55,051 nucleotides of DNA from NCBI GenBank assembly GCA_903915535.1, contig CAIWTJ010000125.1, positions 1 through 55,051 on the forward strand, written 5' to 3'. Below, one piece after another: positions 10,424 to 19,918 of this stretch. A program made the position numbers and the translations under genes. The DNA is from Enhydrobacter aerosaccus. Its GTDB lineage: Bacteria; Pseudomonadota; Alphaproteobacteria; Reyranellales; Reyranellaceae. The notes under the pieces were generated by a model. That model was not told the origin of the DNA. It did not search any database and saw nothing but the letters and a program-made list of their open reading frames with translations. Position 1 is the first letter of the stretch, and each line of letters opens with the position of its first letter.

Positions 10424-11281
10424 ATGCTGCTCAACGCCCTTTTCCCGACGCGCGATATCGGCACCGACCCGGCGAAGATCCGGGATTGGGCGCAGGCCGC
10501 GGAGGACCTTGGCTACAACTGCATCGAGGTCGCCGATCACGTCTTCGGTGCGGCGCCGCGCGGCGACTGGAAGCCGACGTACAGCGAGCACGATCCGTTT
10601 CACGAGACGTTCACGACGATGGCCTTCCTCGCCGCGTGTACGAAGAAGATCAAGCTGTGCAGCGGCGTGCTGATCCTGCCGCAGCGCCAGACCGGCGTCG
10701 TCGCCAAGCAGGCGGCCGAGGTCGATATCCTGAGCGGCGGCCGGCTGCGCCTGGGCGTCGGCGTGGGCTGGAACCATGTCGAGTACGAAGCGCTGGGCAT
10801 GGACTGGAAGACGCGCGGCGCGCACCAGGCCGAGCAGATCGAGGTGATGCGCAAGCTCTGGACCGAGGACCTGGTCACCTTCTCCGGCAAGTTCCACACC
10901 CTGAACGCCGTCAACCTGCTGCCCGTGCCGGTGCAGCGCCCTATCCCGATCTGGTTCGGCGGATCGTCCGATGCCGTGATCAAGCGCGCGGCCCGCATCG
11001 GCGACGGCTGGATGCCGATCATGGCGCCCGACGTGGCCGAGCCCAAGCTCGCGATGCTGCGCGAGCACCTCAAGTCGTTCGGCCGTGATCCGGCGAAGTT
11101 CGGCCTTGAAGGCTGGCTGCGCATGGACACGCCCGACGAAGACCTGTGGGCCAAGGCGGCCCAGGGCTGGAAGCGCCACGGCGCCGAGATGGTGATGCTC
11201 TATCCGATGTACCGCATGCCCGAGCTCGGCGCGCAGATCGAGACCCTGCGCCGCTTCAAGGCCGTCGCGGCGGGGCTTTAG
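10424..11281 (+). CDS. LLM-class F420-dependent oxidoreductase
   Basis: A 285-residue luciferase-like monooxygenase-family TIM barrel. Typical blocks are WAQAAEDLGYNCIEVADH near the N-terminus, KIKLCSGVLILPQRQ, KQAAEVDILSGGRLRLGVGVGWN (a cofactor-binding region) and PIPIWFGGSSDAVIKRAARIGDGW. The subgroup resembles mycobacterial probable F420-dependent enzymes; in alphaproteobacteria the cofactor could be F420 or FMN. The start ATG 10424 follows a clear AGGAG. The 3' end faces a convergent gene across a palindromic repeat. Confidence 0.88.
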   Translation: MLLNALFPTRDIGTDPAKIRDWAQAAEDLGYNCIEVADHVFGAAPRGDWKPTYSEHDPFHETFTTMAFLAACTKKIKLCSGVLILPQRQTGVVAKQAAEVDILSGGRLRLGVGVGWNHVEYEALGMDWKTRGAHQAEQIEVMRKLWTEDLVTFSGKFHTLNAVNLLPVPVQRPIPIWFGGSSDAVIKRAARIGDGWMPIMAPDVAEPKLAMLREHLKSFGRDPAKFGLEGWLRMDTPDEDLWAKAAQGWKRHGAEMVMLYPMYRMPELGAQIETLRRFKAVAAGL

Positions 11282-11304
11282 ACGGTCTGCGTGATCCCAG
11301 TCTC

Positions 11305-11355
11305 CACCTCACCCTGAGGAGCATCGCGTAGCGATGCGTCTCGAAGGGTGAGGTG
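11305..11355. repeat. REP-like double palindrome (GCATCGC type)
   Basis: An imperfect 51-bp palindrome between two convergent genes. The outer arms are CACCTCACCCT (11305-11315) and its exact complement (11345-11355). The inner stem is GCATCGC/GCGATGC (11321-11337) with a GTA loop. Its symmetry means it can fold on either strand, so it may end transcription in both directions. Elements of this look are common in alphaproteobacterial intergenic DNA. Confidence 0.7.
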
Positions 11356-11368
11356 AATTTGTCGAAGG

Positions 11369-11941
11369 CTACTTCCTTACCGAAACCAGCTCGTAGATCT
11401 TGAGCTTGGTGGGGTCCTGCCAGTCGGGGAAGCTTTCCTTGATCGACATGCCAAGTGCGGGCGCCCACCAGTGCGTGCGCGGCTTCGAGTCGCCCGCCTT
11501 ATTCTCCTCGACGCGGAAAGTATCGAACGTGCCGGCGGGCACCGTGATCTTCTCGTAGGCGGCCACGGTGAGGGTGACGTTGGTGGTGTAGGGCTGGCCG
11601 TTGTAGCCGACGCCATTCACGGTCTGGACCGTCTTGTTGCCGACCTTGAGCGGCCACAGCGACTTGAGGTCGAGGCCCTTCACGAAGGACTCGCCTGCCG
11701 CGTCGACCGAGCCGACCAGGCCCCAGTACATGCGCACCACCGTCTCCTTGTCGCCGCTCCCGCGCTTGAGGATGCAGACGCCGTCCTCCTGGCCGGTCTC
11801 CACGCTCTTGGCGTCGACCCCGCCGCTGCGGAAGGTGAATTCGGTGCCGGTCGCCGGGCACTTGAACTCGGCGGTCTGCGCCGAGGCCACGGCCGAATAC
11901 GACAGGGTCGCGGCCAAGGCCGTGGCGATGATGAGCTTCAT
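11369..11941 (-). CDS. hypothetical secreted protein
   Basis: A 190-residue exported protein of no family I recognise. Residues 1-21 form a signal peptide (MKLIIATALAATLSYSAVAS, cleavage near AQT). The mature protein has two Cys (in KCPATGTEF and GVCILKR), which may form a disulfide. Predicted beta-rich blocks follow (NVTLTVAAYEKITVPAGTFDTF, then HWWAPALG). The AYEKITVPAGTFDTFRVE segment is typical of periplasmic beta-sheet proteins with a conserved VPAGTF-type turn. I chose ATG 11941; the frame stays open upstream into the neighbouring oxidoreductase region. A CCTCCCCCG hairpin lies 57 bp upstream. Confidence 0.72.
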   Translation of the reverse strand: MKLIIATALAATLSYSAVASAQTAEFKCPATGTEFTFRSGGVDAKSVETGQEDGVCILKRGSGDKETVVRMYWGLVGSVDAAGESFVKGLDLKSLWPLKVGNKTVQTVNGVGYNGQPYTTNVTLTVAAYEKITVPAGTFDTFRVEENKAGDSKPRTHWWAPALGMSIKESFPDWQDPTKLKIYELVSVRK

Positions 11942-11997
11942 GTTCTGGAATTTCCTTGGTTTGGAGTTTTCGTACAGTACATCGACTTGCTCAAATT

Positions 11998-12018
11998 CCT
12001 CCCCCGAGACGGGGGAGG
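11998..12018. repeat. palindromic element, CCTCCCCCG arms
   Basis: A perfect 9-bp inverted repeat CCTCCCCCG/CGGGGGAGG with an AGA loop. It lies 9 bp past the stop of the minus-strand oxidoreductase gene. The arms are identical to those of the element at 13009-13031, so the two belong to one repeat family. The position suits transcription termination, but no T-run follows. Confidence 0.7.
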
Positions 12019-12027
12019 GACATGATT

Positions 12028-12936
12028 CTAGCCGAACGTCGCGAACACTTCCTCGATGGCCTTCATCTGGTTGCCCGCGGCCGAAGACGGCACGAGGATT
12101 GGCGTGTGCACGCCCGCGGCGCGCCAGGCGGCGACGCCGTCGCGCACCTTCGCCGCCGGCCCGAACAGCGTGGTGTCGGCCAGCCATTTGTCGGTGAGAA
12201 ATTTCGGCACGTCGTCGCGGCGGCCGTCGGCGATGGCTTTCTCGATCGCCTCCATCTCCTCGACGTAGCCCGCTTCCTTCCAGTAGTTCCGGTAGTTCGG
12301 CAGGAACGCGTAGTTGGTGAGCGTGCGCCGGTTCACCGCCTTGGCCGCCTCGACGTCGTCGCTGATGCAGGTCGGGATCATGTTGCCGATGAAGAAGGCC
12401 GCATCGCTGCGCTTGCCCGCCGGCAGTGCGCCCAGCGACGCCCCCATGTGCGAGCGGCAGGCATTGGCGAAGATCACGCCCTGGGCGAGCTCGCCCGCCA
12501 GCGCCACCATCTTCTGGCGCAGCGCCGCCACGATGATCGGCGGCAGGGGACCGAACGTGTCCTGCGCGCGGAACTTCTCGATGAAGGAGCGCGTGTCGCC
12601 GAGCGGCTTGCCCGGCGTCACGCCCATGCGCACATGCGACGGCCCGTGCGCGATGCCGATGCCGAGGCGAAAGCGCCCACCCGAGACCTCGTGCATCATC
12701 GCGGCACTCTGCGCGAAGTCGACGATGGTGCGCTGGTAGATCGGCGCGATCGCCGTGCCGAAGGTGATCTTCTCCGTCTGCCACGCCAGCGCCTCGCACA
12801 TCGACATGTTGCCGAACGGGCTCGGCACATAGATGCCGGCATAGCCGCGCTTCTCGGTTTCCTGGCAGAGCTCGAGGGTGCGCCGGCGCCGGCCGGGGAC
12901 GGCGATCAGGCAGAGGGCGGGAAGCGGTTCGGACAT
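12028..12936 (-). CDS. LLM-class flavin/F420-dependent oxidoreductase
   Basis: A 302-residue luciferase-like family protein. Supporting blocks are KRGYAGIYVPSPFGNMSMCEALAWQTEKI-type N-terminal segments, MMHEVSGGRFRLGIGIAHGPSH (cofactor-binding region), PPIIVAALRQKMVALAGELAQG and a C-terminal helix region ending FATFG. It is distinct in sequence from the other LLM gene at 10424, so this is not a recent tandem duplication. Both cofactor and substrate are unknown. Palindromes of the same family flank it on both sides, 9 bp past its stop and 72 bp upstream of its start. Confidence 0.85.
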   Translation of the reverse strand: MSEPLPALCLIAVPGRRRRTLELCQETEKRGYAGIYVPSPFGNMSMCEALAWQTEKITFGTAIAPIYQRTIVDFAQSAAMMHEVSGGRFRLGIGIAHGPSHVRMGVTPGKPLGDTRSFIEKFRAQDTFGPLPPIIVAALRQKMVALAGELAQGVIFANACRSHMGASLGALPAGKRSDAAFFIGNMIPTCISDDVEAAKAVNRRTLTNYAFLPNYRNYWKEAGYVEEMEAIEKAIADGRRDDVPKFLTDKWLADTTLFGPAAKVRDGVAAWRAAGVHTPILVPSSAAGNQMKAIEEVFATFG

Positions 12937-13270
12937 CGCGGCATTTTCCTTCGATTGGGACGCGATGGTACGTCGTCCCGGTCGACAATAGAGTCTCTTT
13001 TTCAGATTCCTCCCCCGTCATACGGGGGAGGTGGCGCCGTCATACGGCGACGGAGGGGGTGAGCAACGCGGCCACTCTCTGGCGCCTGGAGGATGTCTGG
13101 CTGGATCGGTGAGGCTATAGACGAAAAAGTTCGATGAGGGATTGTTTCATTTCCACGAACCGAAAGACTCAAGAGGGCTTCTCGATATGCGAGGGAGATA
13201 ATTGATCGCTCGCGCTTGCGATGGGAGTGTCTCCAATTAGAGTTGCGTGCTGAGGAGTCGCCAAAACTAG
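12937..13270. other. gene-free interval with repeat and AT-richer DNA
   Basis: This 334-bp stretch holds the composite palindrome at 13009-13064. From about 13090 on the base composition falls clearly below that of the surroundings and stays low through the next gene. I see no convincing ORF or RNA. A GAGGAG sequence at 13253-13258 is the only ribosome-binding-like site before the gene at 13271. Confidence 0.5.
13009..13064. repeat. composite palindromic repeat, CCTCCCCCG family
   Basis: The first part is CCTCCCCCG/CGGGGGAGG (13009-13031) with a TCATA loop. The second is CGCCGT/ACGGCG (13035-13049) with a CAT loop. The element ends in ACGGAGGGGGTGAG. Two stem-loops side by side with a G-rich tail is the look of REP or small MITE-like elements in alphaproteobacterial genomes. 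It shares its first arm exactly with the element at 11998-12018. Confidence 0.72.
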
Positions 13271-13741
13271 ATGGAACAGACCTTCCGCAGCGTCACCGAG
13301 CTTGTGAGAACATTCTCAGAATGTTTGCGGGCGCTCACGCCATATGTGAGCAGAGTCGGCATCACGTGGCAGGACGGCCAGAACTACGACAACTGGGACG
13401 CAATCGCTCAAACGCTTTATGCAACGGTCATTGATAGTTCGATTGCCTATACCGTATTGGGCCAAGACTTTGTCAATCTGACGCCATACGGAAGGACAAT
13501 GCCGAACTATGCTGAGTGCAGCTTTCTCTACTGCACAGAATCTGGTGAAAGCGCTCCTTTCTTAATACTCGTGCAGTCAGAGGCTCCTTTCGACACGGCA
13601 GTTTTCATTGAGTTGGATAAAAACGGTAAACCCACGGGACAAGAAATACGAAAGCCGTTGGATGATATCCAGTTCAGAGCATCGTTGAAGTCTTCCAGCG
13701 GACGCCAACAAATCGCCGAGGTTATCGTTAGCGAAGAATGA
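13271..13741 (+). CDS. hypothetical protein, AT-richer orphan gene
   Basis: A 156-residue protein that I do not recognise. It is soluble, with no signal peptide or membrane segment. It has an N-terminal helical part (VTELVRTFSECLRAL) and a mixed alpha/beta remainder with several Tyr and two close Cys (ECSFLYCTES). The codon choice uses many A/T third positions, unlike the strongly GC3-rich neighbours, which suggests acquisition by transfer. The ribosome-binding site (GAGGAG) is further than usual from ATG 13271. It ends 2 bp before the convergent RepA-like ATPase gene. Confidence 0.6.
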   Translation: MEQTFRSVTELVRTFSECLRALTPYVSRVGITWQDGQNYDNWDAIAQTLYATVIDSSIAYTVLGQDFVNLTPYGRTMPNYAECSFLYCTESGESAPFLILVQSEAPFDTAVFIELDKNGKPTGQEIRKPLDDIQFRASLKSSSGRQQIAEVIVSEE

Positions 13742-13743
13742 AG

Positions 13744-14649
13744 TTAGTAAAAGTCGGGCGCCCTTACCAACCCCCTCTCCATCGCGCGCTGCCTGAGCAG
13801 ATAGCTCTTGCTCTTCGAGATGCCGAGCGCGCGCGCCGCCTGGTTGGGGTTGAGGCCCTGCTTGAGCAGCGCCACGAGGTGCGTGAGCGCATCCGTCCGG
13901 GCGGGGCCCCATGTCCAGCGCGCGCCGTTCATATTGTCAGTTTCGAGCCGCGCCTCGATCGGCGCGACGGCGTCACCCCAGAGCCCACGCGTCTTCTCGA
14001 AATGGATCTCCATCCGCGCGCCCTCGTGGAGTGCGTAATCGTCGGGGCGGCGCAGCGCGAGCACGAGGTCGAGCACGTCCTCGCGCCGGCTGCTGCCGCG
14101 CGGCGCGCCCTGCCTGTTGGCGTGATGCACCATCAACACCGCGCGGCCGAGCTGGCGCTGCAGCACGAGGAAGCGCTGCAGGTTGCTCCAGGCGTCGGGA
14201 TCGCCCGACTTGAAGCCGGCCAGGCTCGCGAGATTGTCGAGCACCACCAGTTCGGGCTGGCCCCAGGTCTCCATCAACCGCAGCTGGCCGTCCCGGGTCG
14301 CGAGGTCGGGCTGGGTGCCCGGCTGCAGGTCGACCAGCATGAGGTCGAGCGTGGGCGGGGCGGGGCCGAACGCGGCCAGGCGCTCGCGCATGTCCGCCGC
14401 CGCCATCTCGCCGTCGACATAGAGCACGCGGTGCGGGCGCCGTGCGCGCCAGCCGAGGAAGCTGGCACCGGAGGCGGCGGCCCAGGCGATGCCCAGCGCC
14501 ACGTAGGTCTTGCCAATGCCGCGCGGGCCGTAGAGCAGGGCCAGGCTCTTGGTCGTGAGGATCGGGTCGAGGATGGTCTCGCGCGCGGGCAGGGGAGCGG
14601 CCATCAGCTCGGGCGCGGAGAGGCGGACGGACGGGGTGGGGCTGGTCAT
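13744..14649 (-). CDS. RepA-like AAA (RecA-fold) ATPase with C-terminal HTH
   Basis: A 301-residue protein of the RecA-fold AAA class found in plasmid RepA helicases and phage-type regulators. Walker A is YGPRGIGKT (about 40-48). VLYVDGEM follows, then Walker B ELVVLDNLASL (about 132-142) and VLMVHHANRQG, the His-rich sensor seen in the RepA/KaiC superfamily. The last 50 residues look like a helix-turn-helix (LLKQGLNPNQAARALGIS). No replication gene or origin is nearby, so it may be a relic or a cargo gene of a mobile element. Its promoter carries a TGCG-N5-CGCA palindrome also found upstream of the gene at 50176. Confidence 0.78.
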   Translation of the reverse strand: MTSPTPSVRLSAPELMAAPLPARETILDPILTTKSLALLYGPRGIGKTYVALGIAWAAASGASFLGWRARRPHRVLYVDGEMAAADMRERLAAFGPAPPTLDLMLVDLQPGTQPDLATRDGQLRLMETWGQPELVVLDNLASLAGFKSGDPDAWSNLQRFLVLQRQLGRAVLMVHHANRQGAPRGSSRREDVLDLVLALRRPDDYALHEGARMEIHFEKTRGLWGDAVAPIEARLETDNMNGARWTWGPARTDALTHLVALLKQGLNPNQAARALGISKSKSYLLRQRAMERGLVRAPDFY

Positions 14650-14656
14650 GGCCTGG

Positions 14657-14685
14657 GATATAGGCTATCAGTGCGTATATCGCAA
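14657..14685 (-). promoter_or_regulatory. putative promoter with overlapping operator palindrome
   Basis: On the minus strand, TTGCGA (14685-14680) and TATATC (14662-14657) are spaced by exactly 17 bp. Transcription would then begin at or next to the ATG (14649), which implies a leaderless mRNA. The palindrome TGCGTATATCGCA (14672-14684) covers the -35 and the spacer, which is a classic position for a repressor site. The same TGCG-N5-CGCA form recurs at 50190-50226. Confidence 0.5.
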
Positions 14686-14767
14686 TGCGTTTTTAGCGCT
14701 CTTCTCCGAGGGTGCGCGCGGCAGAGGGGGGGAGGGATGCGGAAATCGGGAAGAATCGCGCCAAAGC

Positions 14768-14808
14768 CCGATGCCATCGGCATCGGAGGCTTCCCGACGG
14801 GTCGGGAA
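14768..14808 (-). terminator. tandem hairpins after the SCO gene
   Basis: Two strong perfect stems lie just past the SCO stop on the minus strand: TTCCCGAC/GTCGGGAA (14791-14808, 2-nt loop) and CCGATGCC/GGCATCGG (14768-14786, 3-nt loop). Only a CTTT follows, so termination may be weak or Rho-assisted. They separate the SCO gene from the RepA-like ATPase promoter. Confidence 0.45.
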
Positions 14809-14820
14809 GGTTCGGGAAGG

Positions 14821-15399
14821 TTAGAGCAGTTTCTTGAGGGCCGCCGCGATCTGTTGGGCCTTGGCTTCGTGCGTGAAGTGCGTGACGAAGCGGCCGTTCC
14901 GGTCGAGCACGTAGACGATCGACGAATGGTCCATCAGGTAGGGGCTGCCGTCCTTGCCCGGGACCTTCTGGTAGTAGACGCGGTAGGCGCGCGCGGCGGC
15001 GGCGACGTCGGCCGGCGTGCCGGTGAGGCCGATGAAGGTCGCGCCAAAGTTGGTGACGTAGCCCTTGATCAGTTCCTTGGTGTCGCGCTCGGGGTCGATG
15101 GTGATGAAGACGAGGTTCACCTTCTTGGGCGTGTCGGGGCCGAGCTGCTCGACCGCCGTCTCCATCAGCAGCAGCGAGGTCGGGCAGACGTCGGGGCAAT
15201 AGGTGTAGCCGAAGTAGATCAGCGTCGGCTTGCCCTTCAGGCTGTCGCTGGTGACGGTGCGGCCGTCCTGGTCGGTGAGCGCGAACGGGCCGCCGATCGA
15301 GGGCTGGTTGCCGTGCCAGGCATCCCAGCCGATCCAGCCGGCGGCGGTCAGCAGCACGGCCACCCAGACGCCCAGAAGGGCCTTCATGGTGCGAGACAT
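14821..15399 (-). CDS. SCO1/SenC family copper-binding thioredoxin-fold protein
   Basis: A 192-residue membrane-anchored periplasmic protein that delivers copper to, or reduces the CuA site of, cytochrome oxidase. A single N-terminal helix (about 5-22) anchors a thioredoxin fold. The copper ligands are Cys68 and Cys72 in YCPDVCP, and His158 in MDHSS. The FGYTYCPDVCPTS block and FITIDPERDT are hallmarks of the family. I took ATG 15399; an ATG at 15387 is equally possible, and the longer frame would overlap the divergent HD gene. No cytochrome-oxidase gene is in the window. Confidence 0.92.
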   Translation of the reverse strand: MSRTMKALLGVWVAVLLTAAGWIGWDAWHGNQPSIGGPFALTDQDGRTVTSDSLKGKPTLIYFGYTYCPDVCPTSLLLMETAVEQLGPDTPKKVNLVFITIDPERDTKELIKGYVTNFGATFIGLTGTPADVAAAARAYRVYYQKVPGKDGSPYLMDHSSIVYVLDRNGRFVTHFTHEAKAQQIAAALKKLL

Positions 15400-15427
15400 G
15401 ACGGCACATGTTGCATAAGGATCGGCC

Positions 15428-15973
15428 ATGGACAATGACGTGGTGAAACTGTCGCAAGCCGCCGACTACGCCGCGCGGCAACACAGTGCGCAGCGCCGCA
15501 AGGGCGCGCGGGCCGAGCCCTACGTCAATCACCTGACGGAGGTGGCGGCGATGCTGGCGGAGGCCACGGACGGTGCCGACCCGGTGCTGGTGATGGGCGG
15601 GCTGCTGCACGACACGCTCGAGGACACCGATGCCACCTATGAAGACCTGGTCGCGCGCTTTGGGCCCGAGGTCGCGGCGCTCGTGGCCGAGGTCACCGAC
15701 GACAAGTCGCTGCCCAAGGACGTGCGCAAGCGGCTGCAGATCGAGAAGACGCCGTCGAAGTCGCGCCGCGCGAAACTGCTCAAGATCGCCGACAAGACCT
15801 CGAACCTGCAGAGCCTGATGCACAGCCCGCCGGCGGGATGGACAGAGGAGCGCCTGCGCGACTATGTCGTGTGGGCCGCCGACGTGGTGCGATCGTGCCG
15901 CGGGCTCAATGCGAAACTGGAGGCCCGGTTCGACGCGGCCTACGATACGGCGCGCCGGCGATTCGGGGCCTGA
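15428..15973 (+). CDS. HD-domain Rel-type small alarmone hydrolase (stand-alone)
   Basis: A 181-residue single-domain protein resembling the hydrolase half of RelA/SpoT. The Mn-binding residues are visible: His in YVNHLTEVA, His-Asp in GGLLHDTLEDT with the following Glu-Asp, and Asp in LLKIADKTSNLQSL. No synthetase, TGS or ACT domain follows, so it fits the MESH1-like small alarmone hydrolases that would remove pyrophosphate from (p)ppGpp. It could act on another nucleotide. An AAGGA lies upstream of ATG 15428. It is divergent from the SCO gene (28 bp) and followed 12 bp later by the flavin reductase gene. Confidence 0.85.
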   Translation: MDNDVVKLSQAADYAARQHSAQRRKGARAEPYVNHLTEVAAMLAEATDGADPVLVMGGLLHDTLEDTDATYEDLVARFGPEVAALVAEVTDDKSLPKDVRKRLQIEKTPSKSRRAKLLKIADKTSNLQSLMHSPPAGWTEERLRDYVVWAADVVRSCRGLNAKLEARFDAAYDTARRRFGA

Positions 15974-15985
15974 GGGGGAGAGACG

Positions 15986-16618
15986 ATGTTCTACGATGCC
16001 GCCAAGCGCGACCACGGCCTGCCGGTCGATCCCCTGAAGTCGCTGATCGTGCCGCGGCCGATCGGCTGGATCTCGACGATCGACGGCCAGGGCCGGGTGA
16101 ATCTCGCGCCCTACAGTTTCTACAACGGCGTCAGCGAATTCCCGCCGATGGTCTATTTCGCCATCACCGGCACTTATGGCGACACGCCGACCAAGCACAG
16201 CCGCATGAACGCCGAGGAGACCGGCGAGTTCGTGGTCAACATGGTGACGGCCGACCTCGCCGACAAAATGAACATCACCACCGCGATGGTGGCTTATGGC
16301 ATCGACGAGATGAAACTGGCCGGCCTGACGCCCGAGCCCTGCCGGTTCGTGAAGCCGCCGCGCGTGAAGGAATCGCCCGTCGCGCTCGAATGCAAGTACT
16401 GGAAGACGATCGAGCTGCCGGTCGAGCCGGGCCACGAGGCGCAACGCGGCTCGGTCGTGTTCGGCCAGGTGGTGGGCGTGCACATCGACGATTCGATCCT
16501 GAAGGACGGCCGCGTCGACGTGATGGCCTTCAGGCCGGTCGCGCGCTTGGGCTACAGCGAGTACACCACGACCGACAACGTCTGGAAGCTAAGACGGCCG
16601 GACGACCCCCGCTACTGA
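15986..16618 (+). CDS. flavin reductase-like (FMN-binding split barrel) protein
   Basis: A 210-residue protein of the flavin reductase-like family. The flavin-binding N-terminal block is seen as LIVPRPIGWISTIDGQG then VNLAPYSFYNG, followed by the HSRMNAEETGEFVVNM segment. Relatives reduce FMN/FAD for partner monooxygenases or act as oxidoreductases themselves. A GGGGAG ribosome-binding site precedes ATG 15986. Its last 30 bp overlap the 3' end of the convergent amidase gene, so both reading frames share those bases. Confidence 0.9.
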   Translation: MFYDAAKRDHGLPVDPLKSLIVPRPIGWISTIDGQGRVNLAPYSFYNGVSEFPPMVYFAITGTYGDTPTKHSRMNAEETGEFVVNMVTADLADKMNITTAMVAYGIDEMKLAGLTPEPCRFVKPPRVKESPVALECKYWKTIELPVEPGHEAQRGSVVFGQVVGVHIDDSILKDGRVDVMAFRPVARLGYSEYTTTDNVWKLRRPDDPRY

Positions 16619-17932
16619 GCGCGACATTGCCAACAGTCGGTGATCGGCCATCGCCTCGGCCATCAGCATGAAGCCGACCGGCAGTTCGCCCGCGGCGTGG
16701 CAGGGCAGGCTGATCGAGCAGCGGTCGAGGAAGTTGCCGACGGTGGTGTTGCGCAGCAGCAGGATGTTCTTCTTGCCGAAGCCTTCCGGAGTCGAGACTT
16801 CATCCAGCGTCGGAGCGGCGATCGCGCAGGTCGGGCTGATCACGGCGTCGTAGTTCGAGGTGACGGCCGACACGCGCTTCTGCAGGTCGGCGCGGGCGGC
16901 GAGGAGAAGAATGTAGTCGGCCGCGCTCATCTCCTTGCCGCGCATGATGCGCGGATAGACCAGCTGGTCGTAATCCTTGCCGCGGCGGGCGATCAGCTTC
17001 TCGTGCCAGGCATAGGCCTCGGAGGCAGCGAAGGTGCCGCGGCGATTGATGTCGTTGAGCTCGTTCAGCTGGGGCAGGTCGATATGCTCGATCTTCACGC
17101 CCTTGGCGGCGAGGGCCTTGCAGGCGCGCTCGAACGCGCTCGCGACCACGGGCTCGAGGTCGTCCATCATGAACTGCTTCGGGATCGCGAAGCGCAGCCC
17201 CGAGAGCGGCGCCGCGTCGGGCACGTGGATCGGCTCGGCGGCGAACACCGCGTCGACGATGGCGCAGCATTCGACCGAGTTGGCGAGCGGCCCGATCGAG
17301 TCGAGCGAGGTCGAGAGCGGAACGACGCCGTCGATCGGCACGCGCCGCGCGGTCGGCTTGAAGCCCACGAGGCCGCACACGGCCGACGGGATGCGCACCG
17401 AGCCGCCGGTGTCGGTGCCCAGCGCCACGACGGCCATCCGGTCGCCGACCGACACCGCCGCGCCCGCCGACGAGCCGCCGGGGACGCGCGTGCGGTCGGC
17501 GGGATTGCCGGGCGTGCCGTAATGCGGGTTGAAGCCCACGCCCGAGAAGGCGAACTCGCTCATGTTCGTGCTGCCCACGATCACCGCGCCCGCTGCGCGC
17601 AGCCGCGCCACGACCGGCGCGTCTTGCTTGGCCGGCGGCGCATCGTCGAGCGCCTTGGAGCCCGAGAGCGTCGTCTCGCCCGCGACGTCGCAGAGGTTCT
17701 TGATCGAGACGGGCAGGCCCGCGAGCGGCGAGGGCACGAGGCCCGCCTTGCGCTGCAGGTCGCTCGCCTCGGCGGCGGCCATCGCCTGCGCCTTCCATGT
17801 CTTGATGAACACGCGCTTGCCTTCGCCCTTGGGATCTTCGATCCGGGCGAAAGCTTCCTGCGTCAGCTTGACGGAAGTGGTGCGGCCGGCGGCCAGTTCC
17901 GCGGCGAGTTGTGTGATCGTCGGGTTGGCCAT
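16589..17932 (-). CDS. amidase signature family hydrolase
   Basis: A 447-residue Ser-cisSer-Lys amidase. Catalytic Lys78 lies in LPVSIKNL, the cis-Ser in PGGSSAGAA (154-155) and the nucleophile Ser178 in GTDTGGSVRIPS. VGFKPTARRVP follows, as in aryl-acylamidases and in allophanate- and GatA-like members. The substrate is unknown, and gatB/gatC are absent, so it is probably not the tRNA amidotransferase subunit. It follows acs by 9 bp, and AAGGAG sits at the junction, so the two are likely one transcript. Confidence 0.92.
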   Translation of the reverse strand: MANPTITQLAAELAAGRTTSVKLTQEAFARIEDPKGEGKRVFIKTWKAQAMAAAEASDLQRKAGLVPSPLAGLPVSIKNLCDVAGETTLSGSKALDDAPPAKQDAPVVARLRAAGAVIVGSTNMSEFAFSGVGFNPHYGTPGNPADRTRVPGGSSAGAAVSVGDRMAVVALGTDTGGSVRIPSAVCGLVGFKPTARRVPIDGVVPLSTSLDSIGPLANSVECCAIVDAVFAAEPIHVPDAAPLSGLRFAIPKQFMMDDLEPVVASAFERACKALAAKGVKIEHIDLPQLNELNDINRRGTFAASEAYAWHEKLIARRGKDYDQLVYPRIMRGKEMSAADYILLLAARADLQKRVSAVTSNYDAVISPTCAIAAPTLDEVSTPEGFGKKNILLLRNTTVGNFLDRCSISLPCHAAGELPVGFMLMAEAMADHRLLAMSRSVAGVVRPS

Positions 17933-17941
17933 CGGTACTCC

Positions 17942-19879
<1,938 letters not shown>

Positions 19880-19918
19880 TGTTTCCTCCAGTATTCCTTC
19901 AGTTTTAGCGCGCCGCTT

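Noticed and set aside
10424..12936. Tandem duplication of the two luciferase-like oxidoreductase genes.
   Set aside because: They are on opposite strands and their sequences differ throughout; only the family is shared.
13216..13434. 72-codon frame before and over the start of the orphan gene.
   Set aside because: It overlaps the better gene at 13271 in another frame, has no ribosome-binding site and no recognisable content.
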